The position numbers and the translations under genes are program-made. Below the pieces are notes generated by a model. That model did not search any database and was not told where the DNA came from. It saw nothing but the letters and a program-made list of their open reading frames with translations. From the IMG/VR virus record IMGVR_UViG_3300020109_000029, positions 1 to 51,875 of that record: a DNA stretch of 51,875 nt; one strand, given 5' to 3'. The stretch is from a virus. Each line of letters begins with the position of its first letter. The first letter of the stretch is position 1. This document shows, in pieces, positions 29,757 through 37,864 of the stretch.

Positions 29757-30611
29757 TCAACCGGAAGGGTCGCCGCTATCGTCAGGCTCAGACCCTAACT
29801 CAACGTGCCCATGGTAGCCGGTGATCTTATAGACAGCTGCGCGGCCATTCAGCCGGTCCACAGTGACATCCACGTAGAAGCCGAGGCGGAACGATCGTCC
29901 CTCTTTCAGGGCAGTCTTAATGGCGCTCTTCGCCAACATAGACACCCAATGCACCGCAAGCGGACGGCGACTACCGGTGGCTTCGATTATCGCCTTCTCG
30001 CCTGACTTGTCAGCGTCAGACAGATTCGGTTGGAAGAACGTCATCAGCACGTTCTTCAGGTCGTCGCCTTCGCGCTGGCTTAGTTCAGCCTCGTGCTGCG
30101 CAATCTCTTCACGCGCGACCCGGGCTTGGGCGGTGTCGAATTTGAAAACGATCTCTTCCTTAAGAAGCCCCTTTGTCGATCGGGCCTCTAAGAGCAGAGA
30201 GCCATTCGAGTCGTTTGCGACTGCCTCGACGACATCTGCAAAATCTTTGAGGTCTTTCTTCGTCGCGGCCGGTGCCCGACCGCCTCGCTTGAAATACTGA
30301 CCGATGCCCACAACAAGAAGCTTGATAAAACCCTGCACGATCAGGGCCTCGTCCATGAGCTTGATCATGTCGGCAGCAGCCGGGAACAGTTCGCCCTCGA
30401 TGCAGCCGGGCCTTATCTCCTTGATGTAGAACTGTCCTTCGGACGCTTCCGAGGGGAAGTTCTGCTTGGCGTAGGCCTCATATTGCGAGGAGATAGCGCC
30501 CAAGAAGGACACGAAGTCCTTCAGCTCAACCGGATCGTGAAGGTCCAGCTTGAAATGAAGGTGGCCGTTCGCATCATCCATGGTGGCATCATTGCCAAAC
30601 TTGGTGATCAT
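29757..30611 (-). CDS. Large unknown protein inserted in the tail operon
   Basis: A 284-residue protein. ATG 30611 is the first credible start. Residues 10-75 are alpha/beta (HLHFKLDLHDPVELKDFVSF, IKEIRPGCIEGELFPAA). A hydrophobic helix follows (ALIVQGFIKLLVVGIGQYF, about 88-106), then an alpha-rich middle. The C-terminal beta part is SFRLGFYVDVTVDRLNGRAA and YKITGYHGHVEL. I do not recognise a named family, but the layout resembles chromosomal proteins of unknown function, so it may be host-derived cargo or a defence-related gene. Confidence 0.6.
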   Translation of the reverse strand: MITKFGNDATMDDANGHLHFKLDLHDPVELKDFVSFLGAISSQYEAYAKQNFPSEASEGQFYIKEIRPGCIEGELFPAAADMIKLMDEALIVQGFIKLLVVGIGQYFKRGGRAPAATKKDLKDFADVVEAVANDSNGSLLLEARSTKGLLKEEIVFKFDTAQARVAREEIAQHEAELSQREGDDLKNVLMTFFQPNLSDADKSGEKAIIEATGSRRPLAVHWVSMLAKSAIKTALKEGRSFRLGFYVDVTVDRLNGRAAVYKITGYHGHVELGSEPDDSGDPSG

Positions 30612-30627
30612 TGACCATCCACTCACG

Positions 30628-31041
30628 CTACGACACATCGGGGAGCGGCAGATCGCTCGGAATGTCCTCGACCTCCAGCCCCCAGCCGGCCGCCATACGG
30701 GTAAGCTCGGCCTCTGCCATGGCTTCGGACAGTTCGGGATTGGGCTGGCTGTCCAGGAACTCGGCCACGTAGTGCTGCGGGCCGCGAAGTTCCTTCTCGC
30801 GTGCGAAACGCTCCGCGAACCAGCCGGTGAAGAGAGCCTGTTCGACCTGACGTCGGCCACGTTCCTGAAGGACGACGCTTAGACGATACGGCGTCAGTCG
30901 CCAGAAGTCGGCTTCGTCTACCCCCGCCCGCGTTGCCGCCCGAAGAGCGTGCTCCACCGGGTCCGCCGACGGCTCTGCGGAGGGTTTTCGGCGCCGTCCT
31001 CGGCTGGCCTCCCTTGCGGGCCGTATTGGGCGATCTCCCAC
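30628..31041 (-). CDS. Tail assembly chaperone, C-terminal frame (gpT-like part)
   Basis: This frame overlaps the 3' end of the upstream gene and lies in its -1 frame. Its useful part starts near codon 20 and includes GVDEADFWRLTPYRLSVVLQ, ALFTGWFAERFAREKELRG and LEVEDIPSDLPLPDVS, resembling the C-terminal part of tail chaperones. Its nominal start is GTG 31041 with no good ribosome-binding site, so it is more likely made by -1 frameshifting on C GAA AAC at 30990-30984. The fusion would be about 228 residues. Confidence 0.65.
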   Translation of the reverse strand: MGDRPIRPAREASRGRRRKPSAEPSADPVEHALRAATRAGVDEADFWRLTPYRLSVVLQERGRRQVEQALFTGWFAERFAREKELRGPQHYVAEFLDSQPNPELSEAMAEAELTRMAAGWGLEVEDIPSDLPLPDVS

Positions 31042-31313
31042 GCGGACCAGCAGGCCTTCATGGCGTGGCCGAGAGGGTAGGCGGCCGCCGGGGCAGCGTT
31101 CACCTCAGCCGCCGTGATCGCGCCGCCGCTTAAAACCTCGAGCAAGTCAGCGAGAGCGCTCGCCGAACCTGGCTTGCCCTTCTGGACGGCCCGGAAGCTG
31201 TCGAGCATCCATTGGTGCCCGCGGGCGTCGAGCGCCGCGTAGGTCAACTGGAGGGCAACAGACCGCCCGTCCGGCAGATCAAGCCGCACAATGCCGAAAC
31301 GGGCGTCATTCAT
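30918..31313 (-). CDS. Tail assembly chaperone, N-terminal frame (gpG-like)
   Basis: A 131-residue protein directly downstream of the tail tube gene (ATG 31313 is next to its stop). It has RFGIVRLDLPDGRSVALQLT, WMLDSFRAVQKGKPGSASAL and LADLLEVLSGGAITAAEV. Position, size and the overlapping downstream frame fit lambda gpG, which loads on the tape measure. The last 22 residues after the slip site (PPQSRRRTRWSTLFGRQRG) are Arg-rich and unlike the rest, supporting the shifted product as the functional long form. Confidence 0.7.
   Translation of the reverse strand: MNDARFGIVRLDLPDGRSVALQLTYAALDARGHQWMLDSFRAVQKGKPGSASALADLLEVLSGGAITAAEVNAAPAAAYPLGHAMKACWSAWEIAQYGPQGRPAEDGAENPPQSRRRTRWSTLFGRQRGRG
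30984..30990 (-). promoter_or_regulatory. Candidate -1 frameshift heptamer C GAA AAC
   Basis: On the minus strand, codons 109-110 of the chaperone are GAA AAC. Shifting one base back gives CGA AAA and enters the downstream open frame at CCC. The heptamer CGAAAAC is a moderate rather than ideal slippery site. The GC-rich sequence that follows could fold. Tail chaperone frameshifts at this gene position are widespread in long-tailed phages. Confidence 0.5.
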
Positions 31314-31732
31314 CAGGAGATCGTCGCCCGGACGGCGGCAGCCAGCGGAGTCAGGCTCAGGCCATAGGTGACCTTGCCAGCGACCGGAGCGCCGAGGGTG
31401 AGCGAGGGGACCGCGCTAAACACGGTGCCCTTGGTGCCCGCCTTGATGCGGAACTTCTTCGCCGTGTTGGCGGCCTCGGCGGTGAACAGGATTTCCTGCG
31501 TCGCGTTGCCGGGCTCGTAATGGAGATCGGCCGTGAAGGGGCTGTTGCCGCGGGGTCCGGGGATGGACTCGGTCGAGCCCGCCGGGGTGTCGAAGTCGGT
31601 GGCGTCGATGTCATTTGCCGGGCGACCTCCGCCCGCGACATTGGTCACGCCGGGGACGTTCACCCAAGTGGGCGTTTCTGTCTCGCTGGTGTCGATCTCC
31701 AGCTTCATGAAGCCTTGGACGAGGACGGCCAT
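31313..31732 (-). CDS. Major tail tube protein
   Basis: A 139-residue protein with the tail-tube beta pattern: VQGFMKLEIDTSETETPTWV, VPGVTNVAGGGRPANDIDAT, PFTADLHYEPGNATQEILFT and AAEAANTAKKFRIKAGTKGT. Size and place just before the chaperones and tape measure agree. Forms stacked hexamer rings around the tape measure. GAGGATT-type purines are not strong, but ATG 31732 is the only suitable start. Confidence 0.83.
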   Translation of the reverse strand: MAVLVQGFMKLEIDTSETETPTWVNVPGVTNVAGGGRPANDIDATDFDTPAGSTESIPGPRGNSPFTADLHYEPGNATQEILFTAEAANTAKKFRIKAGTKGTVFSAVPSLTLGAPVAGKVTYGLSLTPLAAAVRATIS

Positions 31733-31734
31733 GG

Positions 31735-31926
31735 TCAGTTCTCCTTCGAGGATTTGGCGGGCGCGTCCGCCTTAGTGCGTTCGGCGAGACCGGCGGCCTC
31801 AAGTCGGTTGGCGATCTCAGCCGACGGAGCGGTAAAGGGGGCGTTGGCCGCCACCCCGCCGCGAGGGTCGCCCTCGGTCCTCAGATCGGGGTCGCTGAAC
31901 CCCACCAAAGCAGTCATTCGGACCAT
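31735..31926 (-). CDS. Small protein between connector and tail tube genes
   Basis: A 63-residue protein; ATG 31926 follows AGGAG and is one base past the preceding stop. It contains MTALVGFSDPDLRTEGDPRG, a short helix (AEIANRLEAAGLAERT) and a Lys-rich end. Similar tiny genes with a helix that looks like the end of a head-tail adaptor are common at this spot. Function unknown. Confidence 0.55.
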   Translation of the reverse strand: MVRMTALVGFSDPDLRTEGDPRGGVAANAPFTAPSAEIANRLEAAGLAERTKADAPAKSSKEN

Positions 31927-31927
31927 G

Positions 31928-32356
31928 TCAGGTCTCCTGGAGTTCGAGGCGGAGCGTGACGCGCCGGCCAATGAGCGAAGGGTCTGTCGTGGGGGCGCCG
32001 GTCGGGCCAGTAGCGGTAGAGGCGATGCACTTCCCGCCCGTGACGGTCAGGCTGTCCTGCTGGTTGTCGAAGGCGTCGCGAACGTCGCGGGCGAGGGCAT
32101 CAATATCGGCGGAGGAGCCGTCGTCTCGGCCATAAATGCGGATCGCCTGGCCGATGACCCTGACCCGCTCGGTGAAGGTGCTTCCATCCAGGTCGCTGTC
32201 GGGCGCCCCGATGACGATCGCCGCTTCGGAACCGAACACGAAGTCATCCGGGGCGCGGTCGTTGAAGATGGCCGGCTCGCCGTTCCTCACGTCCAGGGCA
32301 TCGGTGATGGCGGTTTGCGACTTCAGCCGGGCGAAGATGGTCGCGGTGCTGTTCAT
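31928..32356 (-). CDS. Tail completion protein, DUF3168 (tail terminator type)
   Basis: A 142-residue protein with IFARLKSQTAITDALDVRNG, AAIVIGAPDSDLD, RIYGRDDGSSADIDALARDV, then RRVTLRLELQET. This fits DUF3168 proteins that cap the tail and join it to the head. Overlaps the gp10-like gene by four bases. Confidence 0.82.
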   Translation of the reverse strand: MNSTATIFARLKSQTAITDALDVRNGEPAIFNDRAPDDFVFGSEAAIVIGAPDSDLDGSTFTERVRVIGQAIRIYGRDDGSSADIDALARDVRDAFDNQQDSLTVTGGKCIASTATGPTGAPTTDPSLIGRRVTLRLELQET

Positions 32357-32751
32357 TCCCGCGCTCCGTCAACGAATGCCCGCTGGAGGTCGTCCCGATG
32401 GTCGGTGGCCAAAAGGCCGAGGAACGGGCGGGCGGCGATGCGTTCGGTCCCCCGCTCCAGAGCCGAGGCTTGAGCCGAGTTCGCGACGATCCGGCCGGTG
32501 ATATCTTCGCCGTCAGGCTTCAGATCAGGATCAGCGTTCGTGTTTGCCCGAAGCGAGCCGGTGTCGGGAGCAGGGGGCTCGCCAGGGGCCGAGGCCCGGT
32601 GCTTGCCGTACTGGCGGCCCGTGCCTGGCCGGTTGAGGATGTCGCCCTTCAGAAGCTCTTCGCCCTTGCCAAGCGCGCCCCTAAGGCCGGCCTCGGCTGC
32701 TTTCGTCGTCATCCTATCGAAGGCCTGGAGATCAACCCTGACCGTCGCCAT
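32353..32751 (-). CDS. HK97 gp10-like neck protein
   Basis: A 132-residue protein of HK97-gp10 type: VDLQAFDRMTTKAAEAGLRG, KHRASAPGEPPAPDTGSLRA, ALERGTERIAARPFLGL, then a C-terminal helix. The APGEPPAPDTGSL and RPFL signatures are typical. It acts at the head-tail interface with the DUF3168 protein. Confidence 0.85.
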   Translation of the reverse strand: MATVRVDLQAFDRMTTKAAEAGLRGALGKGEELLKGDILNRPGTGRQYGKHRASAPGEPPAPDTGSLRANTNADPDLKPDGEDITGRIVANSAQASALERGTERIAARPFLGLLATDHRDDLQRAFVDGARE

Positions 32752-33125
32752 CAGCGGACTTGCAGCTTGTATAGGGCGCTTGCCGGATCTCCGGACTTGG
32801 CGATGACCTGGAAGGTTCCCGGCTGACCGCCTTTGCTGGGGTCGGGAGCGGTGAGATCATGCCCGGCGGCCGGCACGACACCAGAAGGAAGGCTGGCGGC
32901 CAGGACGAGCGCCTGACGGTCGGTCGCTGGGATGCCAAGAGCTTGCCTCCGGTAGTCGGAGTAGTCGGTGATCAGAACCTTGCAGGGATGAGGAGTCGGC
33001 GTGCCTGCCGTGAAGCCGCCCTGGCCGTCACTGACACCCTCGCCGGGCATGAGCAGCACACCGTCCCGAAAGTCCCCACCGAAGTCTTTGAGCGCCTGTT
33101 CAGCGGCGCCGTCCAGCATGCTCAT
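32751..33125 (-). CDS. Head-tail connector / stopper protein
   Basis: A 124-residue protein with GVLLMPGEGVSDGQGGFTAG, PCKVLITDYSDYRRQALGIP and a final beta pair (GTFQVIAKSGDPASALYKLQ). The size, predicted beta barrel and place between the minor head and gp10-like genes fit a head-closure stopper. The family call is by order and size. Confidence 0.68.
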   Translation of the reverse strand: MSMLDGAAEQALKDFGGDFRDGVLLMPGEGVSDGQGGFTAGTPTPHPCKVLITDYSDYRRQALGIPATDRQALVLAASLPSGVVPAAGHDLTAPDPSKGGQPGTFQVIAKSGDPASALYKLQVR

Positions 33126-33133
33126 CGGTCACC

Positions 33134-34156
33134 TCAGGCGGCGCGCTTGATCTGGATCGTCTCGTCGCACCGGCACGCGATGATCTCGGCGGCCGGGGCT
33201 CCAAGGCTGGTGTCGCCGGGATAGCGCATCAGCGCCCCGCTGGAGCTCTGGAAGGGCTGGTCGAGCCCTCTGACCTGTTGCCCGTTCATATCCGCGTGCG
33301 TGTCGCGGGTGCGGCTGTCGCCTACCGCCGACCAGCCCCGAACGATGTCTTGCGCAGTGACGCGGCCTTCGTCGACCAGCTGCTGATAGGCCTCGTGCTT
33401 GGCCGCTCGGATGGCTGGCAATGCCTCAGTCCGGGCGATGACCTCGCCGCGAAGCGTCAGAAGTCCGTTTTCATAGTCGATCAGAAGGCGGCGAGCAGTT
33501 GCAGCATCCACCTTGCGCCCCTCGGACAGCGCCTTGGTGACAACCCTGTCGAGTTGCTTGTTTCGCCGCTTACGTCCGAGGTAGTTCTTCAGCCCCTTCG
33601 GATCTGGCGATGCCAACTCTCGCCGCGCTTCTTCGATATAGACCCGCTGCGGCGGCGATAGGCCGATTAGACCGCCCTCTCGACGCCTTGTGACCCGATT
33701 GACCCGCCCGACTAGATCCAGCGCCACAGAGCGCGGATGACGGCCGGAAGCCATACCCTCGGCGAGCAACGCCCGAGCCTGTTCACGTTCGTTTTCGACT
33801 AATCCGGTGATCAAACGGCCCGCCATCGCGCGTATGATCTGAGCGGCCCTCTGATTGCCGGGGTCGAACCGGAAGCCGATCGACACCGCAGCGGGCATGG
33901 TCGCAACGGCCCCGCGCCCCCCGGCGATGAAAGCTTCGTTGATCTTGGTCTCTAAGCCTGAGAAGGCGGCCCGGTTGATGTGCAGCGCGTCCAGCGCGGC
34001 GCTGAGGTCGCCCTGCCGAATGGCCGCGACCAGCCGTTGAAGGTCGACGCCCGACCCCAGCTCGGCGATGGCCTCCCGGAAAGCCTCGGCGACCTCCAAG
34101 CCGAACTTCGCCGCCAGCTCTCGAAAGAACTGTCGTTGCGTCGGGCGTCTCGCCAT
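33134..34156 (-). CDS. Minor head protein, MuF/SPP1 gp7-like
   Basis: A 340-residue protein. The C-terminal 100 residues carry the MuF signature: VIARTEALPAIRAAKHEAYQ, RGWSAVGDSRTRDTHADMNG, SSSGALMRYPGDTSLGAPA, EIIACRCDETIQ. The first 240 residues are helical. MuF proteins are packaged with DNA or help ejection. In many phages it follows the portal; here capsid genes and an HNH gene intervene. Confidence 0.88.
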   Translation of the reverse strand: MARRPTQRQFFRELAAKFGLEVAEAFREAIAELGSGVDLQRLVAAIRQGDLSAALDALHINRAAFSGLETKINEAFIAGGRGAVATMPAAVSIGFRFDPGNQRAAQIIRAMAGRLITGLVENEREQARALLAEGMASGRHPRSVALDLVGRVNRVTRRREGGLIGLSPPQRVYIEEARRELASPDPKGLKNYLGRKRRNKQLDRVVTKALSEGRKVDAATARRLLIDYENGLLTLRGEVIARTEALPAIRAAKHEAYQQLVDEGRVTAQDIVRGWSAVGDSRTRDTHADMNGQQVRGLDQPFQSSSGALMRYPGDTSLGAPAAEIIACRCDETIQIKRAA

Positions 34157-34160
34157 GTGG

Positions 34161-34427
34161 CTAAGGCTCTTGCGCCAGCGTCTGCGTGGCGGCGCGCGCC
34201 ATGAGGTTCAGATAGCTCTCGGCGTGGGCCATGCCGGCGGCGTGGAGCCTGGCCTGATCTTCGGGCGGATCGCCGCGAACGATGGACCGCTGAAGCTCGT
34301 CGGCCGCCGAGGTGATGTCCTGAAGCGCGTTCGTCGCCAGCGCCATCGCGATCTTGTGCGGGGCGTCGCTCTCTTCGACGGGCTGATAGAACTCGCTCAC
34401 CGGCGAGACAGTCGCACAACCGGACAT
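34161..34427 (-). CDS. Small helical protein in the connector block
   Basis: An 88-residue protein. ATG 34427 is chosen because it lies next to the preceding stop. It begins MSGCATVSPVSEFYQPVEES and has two helices (KIAMALATNALQDITSAADE and AHAESYLNLMARAATQTLA). It looks like a short structural or adaptor subunit. No family recognised. Confidence 0.5.
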   Translation of the reverse strand: MSGCATVSPVSEFYQPVEESDAPHKIAMALATNALQDITSAADELQRSIVRGDPPEDQARLHAAGMAHAESYLNLMARAATQTLAQEP

Positions 34428-34428
34428 G

Positions 34429-34914
34429 TCAGCCAACCGCCCACAGGCCGAAAGCAGCAACGCCATCTGGCTTAAGGAAGGGGGCAAGCATGCTCTCGAC
34501 GAGAGGGAGGCGGACACGCGCGTCGGCCGCAGCATCACCGGACCCCTCGAAATACTCGGTCTCAAGCACGTCGATCTTCTTGCGCTTGATCGCGCCGGCC
34601 TGGGTTGCCGATGGGCTCAGCGAGCCTTCGTTATTCGCCTCATGCCAGGCGGCGGCATAAGAGGCGTTGACGATGGCAATAGGGATGGTGGCGGGGTCGA
34701 TGGTCTGGCCGCGAACCACGGCGCCAGTGCGGCCCCAGGCGCGCTCTTGGTCATACCCAGCAGTCCGGACGCCGTGGAAGCGGTCTTCAAACCCGTCGAC
34801 GTAGTCGGAGCCCCGCTGACGCAGGACGGCAGGGGACGGCGCGGACACGGGCAGCTGATGGCCGTTACTGACCAGCCAAGCCGAGAATCCCGCGTCCGAA
34901 CCATATCCCGCCAA
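34429..34914 (-). CDS. DnaT-like head-tail adaptor
   Basis: A 161-residue protein of the phage DnaT-like type: SDAGFSAWLVSNGHQLPVSA, PAVLRQRGSDYVDGFEDRFH, a central IPIAIVNASYAAAWHEANN, and KRKKIDVLETEYFEGSGDAA before the end domain. Despite the name, genes of this family lie in the connector block of phages and serve as head-tail adaptors. Confidence 0.8.
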   Translation of the reverse strand: MAGYGSDAGFSAWLVSNGHQLPVSAPSPAVLRQRGSDYVDGFEDRFHGVRTAGYDQERAWGRTGAVVRGQTIDPATIPIAIVNASYAAAWHEANNEGSLSPSATQAGAIKRKKIDVLETEYFEGSGDAAADARVRLPLVESMLAPFLKPDGVAAFGLWAVG

Positions 34915-34919
34915 GTGTC

Positions 34920-35237
34920 TTACTCCGCCGGCTTGGCGTCGGCCACGAACGCGGCCTTGTCTTCATCCGACAGTTCGTTGAAGGCGTCGGCGTCGGCCTT
35001 GGACAGGCCCGACTGAACGACTTTCTCGCCGCGGGTGATGTTGAACTTGCCGCCGCCGTGGTGCTCGGCCTTGAGGCCGTCGTTGGTGACGGCGGTCTTG
35101 CCCTTGCCGTCGCCCTCGATGGTCTCGAAGCGGCCGGCCCAGGCCGTGGGCTCTTCCTTGACGGTCAGCTCGGTGCCGACCGGGATTTCCTGGCCCTTGC
35201 CGTCGTAGATGCCGCCACCAGTAATACGGATACGCAT
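34920..35237 (-). CDS. Small capsid-region protein
   Basis: A 105-residue protein. Residues 1-45 are beta (MRIRITGGGIYDGKGQEIPV, GTELTVKEEPTAWAGRF). A His/Gly/Lys-rich middle follows, then a helical acidic tail (LSDEDKAAFVADAKP). Such proteins follow the major capsid gene in several phages and may be minor head components. Not otherwise recognised. Confidence 0.55.
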   Translation of the reverse strand: MRIRITGGGIYDGKGQEIPVGTELTVKEEPTAWAGRFETIEGDGKGKTAVTNDGLKAEHHGGGKFNITRGEKVVQSGLSKADADAFNELSDEDKAAFVADAKPAE

Positions 35238-35330
35238 CGCAGTTCCTTTCTAGTGCCGCCGGTCGATATGACCTATTTTCATGGCACGTTTCGCGCTAAG
35301 CTGGCCGGACCACCAGCGAGGATTTTTGGG

Positions 35331-35909
35331 ATGTCCGAGACGCCGATTTGCTCAGTCAAAGACTGCGTCCGGCCGGTGAAGTTTCGTGGCCTTTGCCGGC
35401 CTCATTACCGACGCTGGAAGGCGCACGGCGAGGCGACGGCTGGTGGCGCATCGCCCGCTATGCGTCTTGCTTTTGTAGATCAGGCCGTGGTCCACGCTGG
35501 ACCTGACTGCTTGATCTGGCCTTACGGACGAAATGGCCGAGGGTATGCCGAGATCAAGAGCAAGGGCCGGTCGACGGGGGTCCACCGGATAGTCTGCGCT
35601 CGGGTCCATGGAGCCGCTGGCCCAGGAATGGAAGCGGCCCACTCTTGCGGGCGAGGCCACGAGGGCTGCGTAAGCGGCGGTCACCTGTCTTGGAAGAGCA
35701 GGATGGAAAACCAGCTCGACCGGGTCGATCACGGAACTTGGCCTATTGGCGAACAGTCGCCCAGAGCGAAGGTTACCGACGACGATGTACGCTCGATCCG
35801 GGCGGCCGCGTCCACAGCCACCCAAGGCGAACTTGCGAGGGTATACGGCGTCTCACGTCAGCAGATCGGAAACATCCAGTCCCGCAAGTCATGGGGGCAT
35901 ATCGATTGA
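35331..35909 (+). CDS. HNH homing endonuclease in the capsid region (plus strand)
   Basis: A 192-residue protein. Residues 6-27 are a zinc knuckle (CSVKDCVRPVKFRGLCRPHY), residues 65-130 an HNH-type core (DCLIWPYGRNGRGYAEIKSK, HSCGRGHEGCVSGGHLSW), and the C terminus is a helix-turn-helix (GELARVYGVSRQQIGNIQSR). The domain order is the same as in the minus-strand gene at 38966, so the two are paralogues. It runs against the late transcript, so it must use its own promoter or be silent in late infection. Confidence 0.85.
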   Translation: MSETPICSVKDCVRPVKFRGLCRPHYRRWKAHGEATAGGASPAMRLAFVDQAVVHAGPDCLIWPYGRNGRGYAEIKSKGRSTGVHRIVCARVHGAAGPGMEAAHSCGRGHEGCVSGGHLSWKSRMENQLDRVDHGTWPIGEQSPRAKVTDDDVRSIRAAASTATQGELARVYGVSRQQIGNIQSRKSWGHID

Positions 35910-35949
35910 GGATGAGGGAAGGGCCCGGCCAGAGCCAGGCCCCGCCGCC

Positions 35950-37017
35950 TTAGTTGATCACCGTGGACGCGAACACGCCGCTCTTGCCCGCATAGTCACC
36001 GCGGACTTCAATGCCCATGGCTCCCATTACAAGAAACTGATAATTATCAGTAGGATTGAGCCGGGTGATCGCCGTGGTGTTGACCGCCATGCCGATCAGC
36101 GGGCGCACATACCGGGCGTTCGGCACGAAGCCGAAGAACTGGTTGCCCGAGAGCTTCCAGGTCACCTCGATCTTGGCGATCCGACGATTGCGGGCGACGA
36201 ACTCACGCACCGTGCCGGTCTTGAAGCCTTCCGCCGTGGAATAGGAGCGATCCCACGACCGGGCGATGTCCGGCGAGATGTAGAGGTTGACGGCCTCGGT
36301 GATCAGGTTGGCGTCCAGCATGGCGCCGAACGGCCCCACGAAGAACGCTTCCAGCTCATCCGGAGTGGCGGTCGTCAGATCGATGTTGGCGCCGCCCGAG
36401 CCGGAACCGAGGTTGATCAGCTTCGTCAGCGGCGAGTTGCGCACGCCGTAGGCGGTGTAGCCCTGGAACTTGATGTTCGCATCGCCGTCCAGCGCGTAGT
36501 CCGCCATGTTGCGATTGATCTTGTCCAGCGAGCCTTCCTGATCGTCCGCCAGGGCGTCGAAGTTGGCGGCCTGCAGGGTGTTCCATTCGCGCCATTCCCG
36601 GCCGTAGGCGTCCGAGAAGATCGGCACGACGGTGCCCCGGTAGTCATAGACCGTCTTGTCCATGGCGACCGGCACTTGGCCCGACAGCGAACGGACGACC
36701 GGGTTGTTGGTGTCCGAGGCGACGCGGGTCAGGTGGGCCATGGTGCCGATGTTCACCGGCTTGGCCAGGGCCATCAGGTCGCGCATGAAGGGCTGACCGC
36801 CATCGTCCCGCATGACGCGGGTGGTGATGGTGTCCAGCTCCAGCCAGGCGTCGCGCGGCAGGACGGCTGAGGCGTTGGTGACGCCGGCCATCTCGCCGTA
36901 GAGGGCGGCGTGACCGTCCTCGACCCGGTGGAAGTGCTCGCGGGCCACGCTCAGTTCGCCCCACCATTGCTGGTGCGGACGCGAGTTGGCGACGAGCTGT
37001 TCGTCGAAGTAGCGCAT
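35950..37017 (-). CDS. Major capsid protein (DUF6260 type)
   Basis: A 355-residue protein of the DUF6260 capsid type: MRYFDEQLVANSRPHQQWWG, ASAVLPRDAWLELDTITTRV, DYRGTVVPIFSDAYGREWRE, DYALDGDANIKFQGYTAYGV, ADNYQFLVMGAMGIEV-like end. Forms the HK97-fold shell. GGAGG (37023-37027 on the minus strand) precedes ATG 37017. Decoration and protease/scaffold genes are directly upstream. Confidence 0.87.
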   Translation of the reverse strand: MRYFDEQLVANSRPHQQWWGELSVAREHFHRVEDGHAALYGEMAGVTNASAVLPRDAWLELDTITTRVMRDDGGQPFMRDLMALAKPVNIGTMAHLTRVASDTNNPVVRSLSGQVPVAMDKTVYDYRGTVVPIFSDAYGREWREWNTLQAANFDALADDQEGSLDKINRNMADYALDGDANIKFQGYTAYGVRNSPLTKLINLGSGSGGANIDLTTATPDELEAFFVGPFGAMLDANLITEAVNLYISPDIARSWDRSYSTAEGFKTGTVREFVARNRRIAKIEVTWKLSGNQFFGFVPNARYVRPLIGMAVNTTAITRLNPTDNYQFLVMGAMGIEVRGDYAGKSGVFASTVIN

Positions 37018-37030
37018 GGTCCGGGCCTCC

Positions 37031-37480
37031 TTAGGCGACGGCCGTGTTGCGACGAGCCACGCGCGCACGCACGAGCTGGTCGGAACCGGTGTTGTTGTTG
37101 AAGGCCTCTTCGGCGACGACGGCGACGTTCTGGCCGGTCGTCGCCAGGACGAACTTGCCCGAGGCGTTGGTGGCCAGCTTGGCGCCGCGCGCGACGTTCA
37201 CGCCCGTGGGAACGCGGACGTTGAAGAACTGCTCGTCCAGCGCTTCCATGCCGATGACGGTGTCGCCGGCGGGCCAGGCGTCATCCACGCCCTTGAGGGC
37301 GAGATAGTTGTCCTGGACGATGTAGAGCTTCTCGCCGCTGTTCGCTCCAGCCTGAGCGAAGTTGGCGCCGGACTCCACCAGGGCAGTGCCGGGCAGGACC
37401 GCGGCGGCGCAGATGCGCTCCTGGACCTGCGGCGTCGGCTCCGTCACCGGGCCGGCGTAGATCTTGTTGAAGCGGGCCAT
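37031..37480 (-). CDS. Capsid decoration protein
   Basis: A 149-residue protein between scaffold and capsid, the place of lambda gpD. It has an N-terminal arm (MARFNKIYAGPVTEPTPQVQ), then beta strands (KLYIVQDNYLALKGVDDAWP, GVNVARGAKLATNASGKFVL, VAVVAEEAFNNNTGSDQLVR). Trimers probably stabilise the mature shell. The family is inferred from position and length. Confidence 0.72.
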   Translation of the reverse strand: MARFNKIYAGPVTEPTPQVQERICAAAVLPGTALVESGANFAQAGANSGEKLYIVQDNYLALKGVDDAWPAGDTVIGMEALDEQFFNVRVPTGVNVARGAKLATNASGKFVLATTGQNVAVVAEEAFNNNTGSDQLVRARVARRNTAVA

Positions 37481-37483
37481 GGA

Positions 37484-37864
37484 TCAGCCCTCCTTCTTGG
37501 CGGCGGCCGGCAGCTTGAAGCTGGGCTTGGTGTCGCCGCCCGGCAGCTTGAAGCCGCTGTTGGCGATGGGGGCCGCTTCCTTCGGCTCGGCCTGCTTGGC
37601 CAGGGCGCGGGCGGCGTTGATGGTGAGTTCGCCGGCGGCGGCCTCGTCCATCAGGTTGGCCTTGACGATCTTGCCGCGCAGCTCGGTCAGTTCGGCCTCA
37701 TCCTTGGCCTTCTGGTCGTTCTGCAGGGCCGTGAGCTGGTCAGTGACCGGCTTCAGGGCTTCCGCGACCACGTTGCCGATCGCCGCAGCGATGGCTTCGG
37801 GCTTGGTGCTCTCCGAGAGGGCGTCAACCTTCTGGGAAAGCGCGTCGAATTGGACCTTGTCCAT
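37484..37864 (-). CDS. Nested in-frame scaffold protein (internal start)
   Basis: ATG 37864 lies inside the protease gene and would produce the last 126 residues (MDKVQFDALSQKVDALSEST onward), a coiled-coil scaffold. GAGGAC lies seven bases upstream. The arrangement copies lambda C/Nu3, where the scaffold is translated from an internal start. The acidic linker before it (NTKDEDD) marks the domain junction. Confidence 0.6.
   Translation of the reverse strand: MDKVQFDALSQKVDALSESTKPEAIAAAIGNVVAEALKPVTDQLTALQNDQKAKDEAELTELRGKIVKANLMDEAAAGELTINAARALAKQAEPKEAAPIANSGFKLPGGDTKPSFKLPAAAKKEG

Noticed and set aside
35746-36870. Plus-strand frame of 374 codons over the major capsid gene
   Set aside because: Antisense to a recognised capsid protein; overlaps the true HNH gene in another frame; no motifs.
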